DNA from: DATFBY01 sp035253585
Lineage (GTDB): Bacteria; Gemmatimonadota; Gemmatimonadetes; Gemmatimonadales; Gemmatimonadaceae
DNA: 8,476 nt
NCBI GenBank assembly: GCA_035253585.1
Contig: DATFBY010000113.1
Location: forward strand, 1 to 8,476
Direction: 5' to 3'
Positions 5,687 through 8,476 of this stretch are shown here, one piece after another; the stretch's first letter is position 1; every line of letters begins with the position of its first letter. Both the position numbers and the translations under genes were made by a program. A model generated the notes under the pieces. It made no database searches. It saw only the letters and a program-made list of their open reading frames with translations, and was not told the DNA's origin.

Positions 5687-7096
5687 ATGCTGGTTCCCTT
5701 CATCGCTGCCGCATTCATGCTGCACGCTGGTGATGGTCTTCCCGTGAAGACCCCCGCCTCCGTCGGCATGTCCGCCAAGCGTCTGGCGGTCATCGATCGC
5801 GTGGTCGCGCGTGGTGTGCGGGCCGGCGGCTACCCCGGCGCGGCAGTCGTCGTCGGACGGAAGGGAGCGGCAGTTTGGCAGCGCGGGTTCGGCCGGCTCG
5901 ACTGGCGCACCGGTAGCTCCGCCGTCTCCCCGAATACCACCATCTACGACATCGCGTCGCTCACCAAGGTGGTCGGCACTACCACCGCCATCATGGTGCT
6001 CTTCGACGAAGGCCGAATCGACCTCGACGCGCCGGTTGCGACGTACATCCCCTCCTTCCAGGGCGGATCGAAGGACCGCGTCACCGTCCGCCACCTGCTC
6101 GAGCACCGCTCAGGGCTGGCAGCCAGCCGCGATCTCTGGCGCGTCGCATTCACCCCCGACGATGCGCGCCGCGCGGTAATCGAGAGCCCGCTCGTCTGCC
6201 AGCCGGGCAACTGCTTCATCTACTCCGACCTCGGCGCCGCCCTTCTCGGGTTCGTCGTCGAGTCGATCACCGGGATGGGGCTCGACGCCTTCCTCGAGGA
6301 GCGCGTCTACGCGCCACTCGGAATGTCGGACACCTTCTTCCGACCCGCGCAGACGCTGCGCGATCGGATCGCCCCGACCGAAGTCACCCCGCCACGTGGA
6401 TACCCCCTCCGCGGCGAAGTGCACGACGAGAACGCCTACGCGTTAGGCGGCGTCTCGGGGCATGCCGGTCTGTTCAGTACCGCGGCCGATCTCTCGATCT
6501 TCGCCCAGATGCTGCTGAACGGCGGCGAGTACAACGGTGTGCGCATCCTGAGCGACTCGACCGTTCGGCTATTCACGAACCGCGCGGCCGGAAGCAGAGC
6601 GCTCGGTTGGGCGATGGCAGACGGCACTGGCGGCTCCGGTCGCTATCTGAGCGATGGCGCCTACGGTCACACGGGCTACACCGGGACGTCGATGTGGATC
6701 GACCCGGACCGTGAGATGTTCGTCATCCTGCTCACGAACCGCGTCCATGCGGCCCGCGCGCGACGTCCGGCAAAAGTGATCTCGGACGTGCGGGCCGATC
6801 TGGCCGACGCGGCCGCCATCGCGGTCACCGATGATCCGGACGCGATCCTGGCGATGCCGGCCGCCTTCCGCGCCGACCGCGCCGTGGGTTGGAATCGTAC
6901 CGCGCGTCGCACTGCGTACTACAAGGTCTGCCGCAAGGTCAGCGGAAAGACCAAGTGCGTGATGAAGAAGCGCGTGTCAAAGGCGAAGAAGAGCGCGTCG
7001 CGCGGGAAGTCGTCGCGCTCGAAGAAGGCGGCGGCGAAGAAGTCCAGCGTCCGCAAGACGTCGACCTCGAAGTCCACAGCGAAACGCACCAGCTGA
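5687..7096 (+). CDS. beta-lactamase-family (class C-like) serine hydrolase with lysine-rich C-terminal tail
   Basis: Serine hydrolase of 469 residues in the penicillin-binding-protein/class C beta-lactamase family, which includes esterases, D-amino-acid peptidases and beta-lactamases. Catalytic motifs: S91-L-T-K94 (nucleophile and base, in YDIASLTKV), Y179-S-D181 in the place of YxN, and H328-T-G330 in the place of KTG (GHTGYTGTS). HAGLFSTAADLS (259-270) and FVILLTNRVH (345-354) are typical of the family's esterase-like members, so a true beta-lactamase is unlikely. The N-terminus MLVPFIAAAFMLHAGDG is hydrophobic but lacks a basic start, so export is probable but not certain. The family fold ends near residue 360, a linker runs to about 410, and residues 413-469 form a tail with 23 Lys/Arg in 57 residues plus Ser/Ala/Thr, resembling histone H1. 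Two cysteines (415, 424) precede the most basic part. An intrinsic terminator follows. Confidence 0.92.
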   Translation: MLVPFIAAAFMLHAGDGLPVKTPASVGMSAKRLAVIDRVVARGVRAGGYPGAAVVVGRKGAAVWQRGFGRLDWRTGSSAVSPNTTIYDIASLTKVVGTTTAIMVLFDEGRIDLDAPVATYIPSFQGGSKDRVTVRHLLEHRSGLAASRDLWRVAFTPDDARRAVIESPLVCQPGNCFIYSDLGAALLGFVVESITGMGLDAFLEERVYAPLGMSDTFFRPAQTLRDRIAPTEVTPPRGYPLRGEVHDENAYALGGVSGHAGLFSTAADLSIFAQMLLNGGEYNGVRILSDSTVRLFTNRAAGSRALGWAMADGTGGSGRYLSDGAYGHTGYTGTSMWIDPDREMFVILLTNRVHAARARRPAKVISDVRADLADAAAIAVTDDPDAILAMPAAFRADRAVGWNRTARRTAYYKVCRKVSGKTKCVMKKRVSKAKKSASRGKSSRSKKAAAKKSSVRKTSTSKSTAKRTS

Positions 7097-7124
7097 CGCC
7101 GAGCCAGGCGTAGGGAAACACGAA

Positions 7125-7152
7125 GGGCGCCCCTGACGAGGGCGCCCATTTT
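7125..7152 (+). terminator. intrinsic (Rho-independent) terminator after the serine hydrolase
   Basis: GGGCGCCC (7125-7132) pairs with GGGCGCCC (7140-7147) across a 7-base loop (CTGACGA), followed by ATTTT. It lies 28 bases after the hydrolase stop codon and has the textbook form of stem plus T-run. It isolates the hydrolase from the VOC gene. Confidence 0.85.
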
Positions 7153-7183
7153 ACATTGGCGGTACTATTATCTCCCCATCGCC

Positions 7184-7187
7184 GAGG
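7184..7187 (+). promoter_or_regulatory. Shine-Dalgarno site GAGG deciding the VOC gene start
   Basis: GAGG lies five bases before GTG 7193. The alternative ATG at 7262 has no such site. An AT-rich TATTAT at 7166-7171 could be the -10 of a promoter, but no -35 match was found at the right distance. Confidence 0.45.
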
Positions 7188-7192
7188 CATCC

Positions 7193-7633
7193 GTGCAAAG
7201 TGGCCGCATCGTCGCCCTGCTGCTCGCCGCCGCAGTCTCACTTTTCACCGCGCCGCTTCTCATGAGCGAGACCAATCCCGCCCAGGATCCGCAGAACGAT
7301 CGACGGATCGACTACGTGGAATTTCCGGCGACCGATGTCGCCAAGACGAAGAAGTTCTATGTCGATGCGTTCGGCTGGAAGTTCACCGACTACGGGCCCG
7401 ATTATACGAGCTTCGAAGATGGTCGACTGACCGGCGGCTTTCGGAAATCACCGAGCGTCGGTTCCGGGGGAGCGCTGATCGTCGTTTACGCCGTCGATCT
7501 GGCGGCCGCGCAGAAGAAGGTCGAGCAAGCGGGCGGCAAGATCGTGAAGCCGATCTTCAGCTTCCCTGGTGGGCGGCGGTTCCACTTCGCCGATCCGAGC
7601 GGAAACGAGCTGGCGGTGTGGTCCGAGCGTTGA
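7193..7633 (+). CDS. VOC (glyoxalase/bleomycin-resistance fold) family protein with apparent signal peptide
   Basis: Single-domain vicinal-oxygen-chelate protein of 146 residues. The VOC fold covers about 38-144: RIDYVEFPATDVAKTKKFYVDAFGWKF (38-64, first beta-alpha unit, typical FY..FGW), TSFEDGRLTGGF (72-83), and FHFADPSGNELAVWS (130-144, closing strand with Glu139, a usual metal ligand). Glu43 occupies the place often held by the first ligand. The family includes metal-dependent lyases, dioxygenases and binding proteins; the substrate cannot be inferred. From GTG 7193 (GAGG upstream) the first 23 residues, MQSGRIVALLLAAAVSLFTA onward, look like a signal peptide, which is unusual because most VOC proteins are cytoplasmic. 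If translation began at ATG 7262 the protein would be 123 residues and cytoplasmic. It is preceded by a terminator and so probably has its own promoter. Confidence 0.85.
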   Translation: MQSGRIVALLLAAAVSLFTAPLLMSETNPAQDPQNDRRIDYVEFPATDVAKTKKFYVDAFGWKFTDYGPDYTSFEDGRLTGGFRKSPSVGSGGALIVVYAVDLAAAQKKVEQAGGKIVKPIFSFPGGRRFHFADPSGNELAVWSER

Positions 7634-7711
7634 GGGCGCGGGGCGGCAGTCGTCTTGCAGGCCTGTGGGTGGCCGGTGAACTTCCGATCGGCACACCACG
7701 TTGAGTTTGTA

Positions 7712-8107
7712 ATGACTCCAGACGACACCATTCCCGGTCCCGCCCAATCGGACGCGTCTTCGCCATCCTCTGGCGGTGGACCGACCGTGACTTCGACGAA
7801 CGCCGTCGACGGGCTCACCGCCGACGCGGTGAAGATGGCGCTCCGACGCGTGAAGGACCCCGAGCTCAATCTCAACATCCTCGATCTCGGTCTGGTTTAC
7901 GCGATCAACATCGAAGGCTCGAAGGTGAGCATCGACATGAGTCTCACCTCACCCGGATGCCCATCCGGACCGGAGATCATGCAGGGCGCCGAGGAGCAGT
8001 TGAGGGGCATACCAGAGGTGACCGACGTGAGCGTCAACCTGGTGTGGAGCCCTTTTTGGACGCCCGAGCGCATCGAGCCGCGCATCCGGGCCTACATGGG
8101 ATTCTAG
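7712..8107 (+). CDS. DUF59/MIP18-family (SufT/PaaD-like) iron-sulfur assembly protein
   Basis: Protein of 131 residues with one DUF59 domain at about 33-115. Family hallmarks: ALRRVKDPELNLNILDLGLVY (43-63, with the DPE and DLGLVY motifs), then SLTSPGCPSGPEIM (77-90) with the conserved Cys83, and the ending VWSPFWTPERI (111-121). SufT and PaaD proteins with this domain help mature iron-sulfur proteins, including PaaE-type oxygenases and SUF targets; which partner it serves here is unknown because no suf or paa genes are in the window. Residues 1-32 are Pro/Ser/Thr-rich and probably disordered. ATG 7712 was chosen over an in-frame TTG at 7655, which would add 19 residues without family similarity; the ribosome-binding site is weak in either case. 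The stop shares CTAG with the convergent gene. Confidence 0.9.
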   Translation: MTPDDTIPGPAQSDASSPSSGGGPTVTSTNAVDGLTADAVKMALRRVKDPELNLNILDLGLVYAINIEGSKVSIDMSLTSPGCPSGPEIMQGAEEQLRGIPEVTDVSVNLVWSPFWTPERIEPRIRAYMGF

Positions 8108-8476
8108 CGGCGAGTCTCGGTCGTCGCGCCCGCGACGCCGAATCCCCACTCGCTGAGGCTCGCGGTTCCGGGAGTCTCGCAGCGTTTTCCCCCAGCGTCG
8201 GCGGATGCACCCGCGCGAACCAGTAGCGTATCGCCGGCGCGGATACGGCTGCCCTTCAATCCGTTGTTCTGCGCGATCGCATCCGACGTCGTGTTGTACC
8301 GCGACGCGATGCGCTCGAGCGCTTCGCCCCGCCTCACGACGTGGCAGATCGGCGCGCGCGCACGCCGCGCCATCTCATCTCGCATGGCCTGCTCGCGCTC
8401 AGCCGCTCGTCGCTGTTCCTCGTGATGGTGGCGGATGATGCGCACCAGCGAATCGGCGTCGCCGCGTCGCGCGGAT
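8104..8476 (-). CDS. LysM-domain protein, N-terminus beyond the window (partial)
   Basis: Carboxy-terminal part of a protein with one LysM domain, a roughly 45-residue module that binds peptidoglycan or related N-acetylglucosamine polymers. The domain reads CHVVRRGEALERIASRYNTT, then SDAIAQNNGLKGSRIRAGDTLLV. Before it is a highly charged, probably helical stretch (HHHEEQRRAAEREQAMRDEMARRARA). The tail after it has no recognisable domain. A GTG at 8445 could start a 113-residue protein, but the frame continues open to the window edge (reading RRGDADSLVRIIRHHH), and without a ribosome-binding site at 8445 a longer gene is more likely. It converges on the DUF59 gene, and both TAG stops use the palindrome CTAG at 8104-8107. 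Confidence 0.75.
   Translation of the reverse strand, partial: SARRGDADSLVRIIRHHHEEQRRAAEREQAMRDEMARRARAPICHVVRRGEALERIASRYNTTSDAIAQNNGLKGSRIRAGDTLLVRAGASADAGGKRCETPGTASLSEWGFGVAGATTETRR

Noticed and set aside
5456..5690. Minus-strand open frame across the repeat element, continuing antisense to the hydrolase gene
   Set aside because: Long antisense frames are common at this GC content. It has no recognisable domain, no ribosome-binding site, and the repeat arms explain much of its sequence. A remnant of a coding repeat cannot be fully excluded.
589..6447. Recurrent CCTAAC/GTTAGG (589, 935, 2664, 3926, 6442), including rare TTA leucine codons before Gly
   Set aside because: Five copies against roughly three expected from base composition is not convincing in a window this small.
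7634..7711. Possible hairpins between the VOC and DUF59 genes
   Set aside because: Only short, interrupted complementarities around GGCC/GATCGGC; no stem with a T-run.

Overview
The window comes from a GC-rich (roughly 64% by eye) Gram-negative-type bacterium. Its gene styles suggest a soil Gemmatimonadota or related lineage: many exported proteins, GTG starts, an ECF sigma/anti-sigma pair followed by a PDZ protein, and intergenic heptamer repeats of the CCGAGTC type. This placement is an inference from style; no rRNA or marker gene is present. The gene content is mostly chromosomal housekeeping and envelope functions. I see no phage, transposase, tRNA, rRNA or CRISPR.

Layout. The left part (1-2792, + strand) holds an alpha/beta hydrolase, a membrane-anchored or secreted matrixin-type zinc protease, and a thioredoxin-reductase-like flavoprotein. 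A strong hairpin lies immediately before the flavoprotein start. A 31-base gap made almost entirely of one hairpin separates the flavoprotein from a convergent minus-strand operon (2824-5286). Reading right to left, that operon encodes an ECF sigma factor, a zinc-finger transmembrane anti-sigma factor (20-base overlap) and an exported protein with two PDZ domains. This looks like a self-contained envelope-stress signalling unit.

The 380-base gap 5308-5686 is the most interesting non-coding stretch. On the plus strand it carries a near-consensus promoter (TTGCCA-N18-TATAAT). Just downstream are two facing arrays of a degenerate heptamer, able to form a 34-position stem (29 Watson-Crick pairs, 4 G-U, 1 mismatch) around a 128-base interior with further hairpins. 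All four wobbles are U-G in the plus-strand transcript, the direction in which the promoter points. The element is a candidate structured RNA, a long leader of the next gene, or a dispersed palindromic repeat.

The right part (5687-8107, + strand) holds a class-C-beta-lactamase-like serine hydrolase with an unusual histone-H1-like lysine-rich tail, a clear intrinsic terminator, a VOC (glyoxalase-fold) protein with an apparent signal peptide, and a DUF59/SufT-like iron-sulfur assembly protein. The last one meets a convergent LysM-domain gene, cut by the window edge, at a shared CTAG. Apart from the sigma operon, the genes show no obvious joint pathway.
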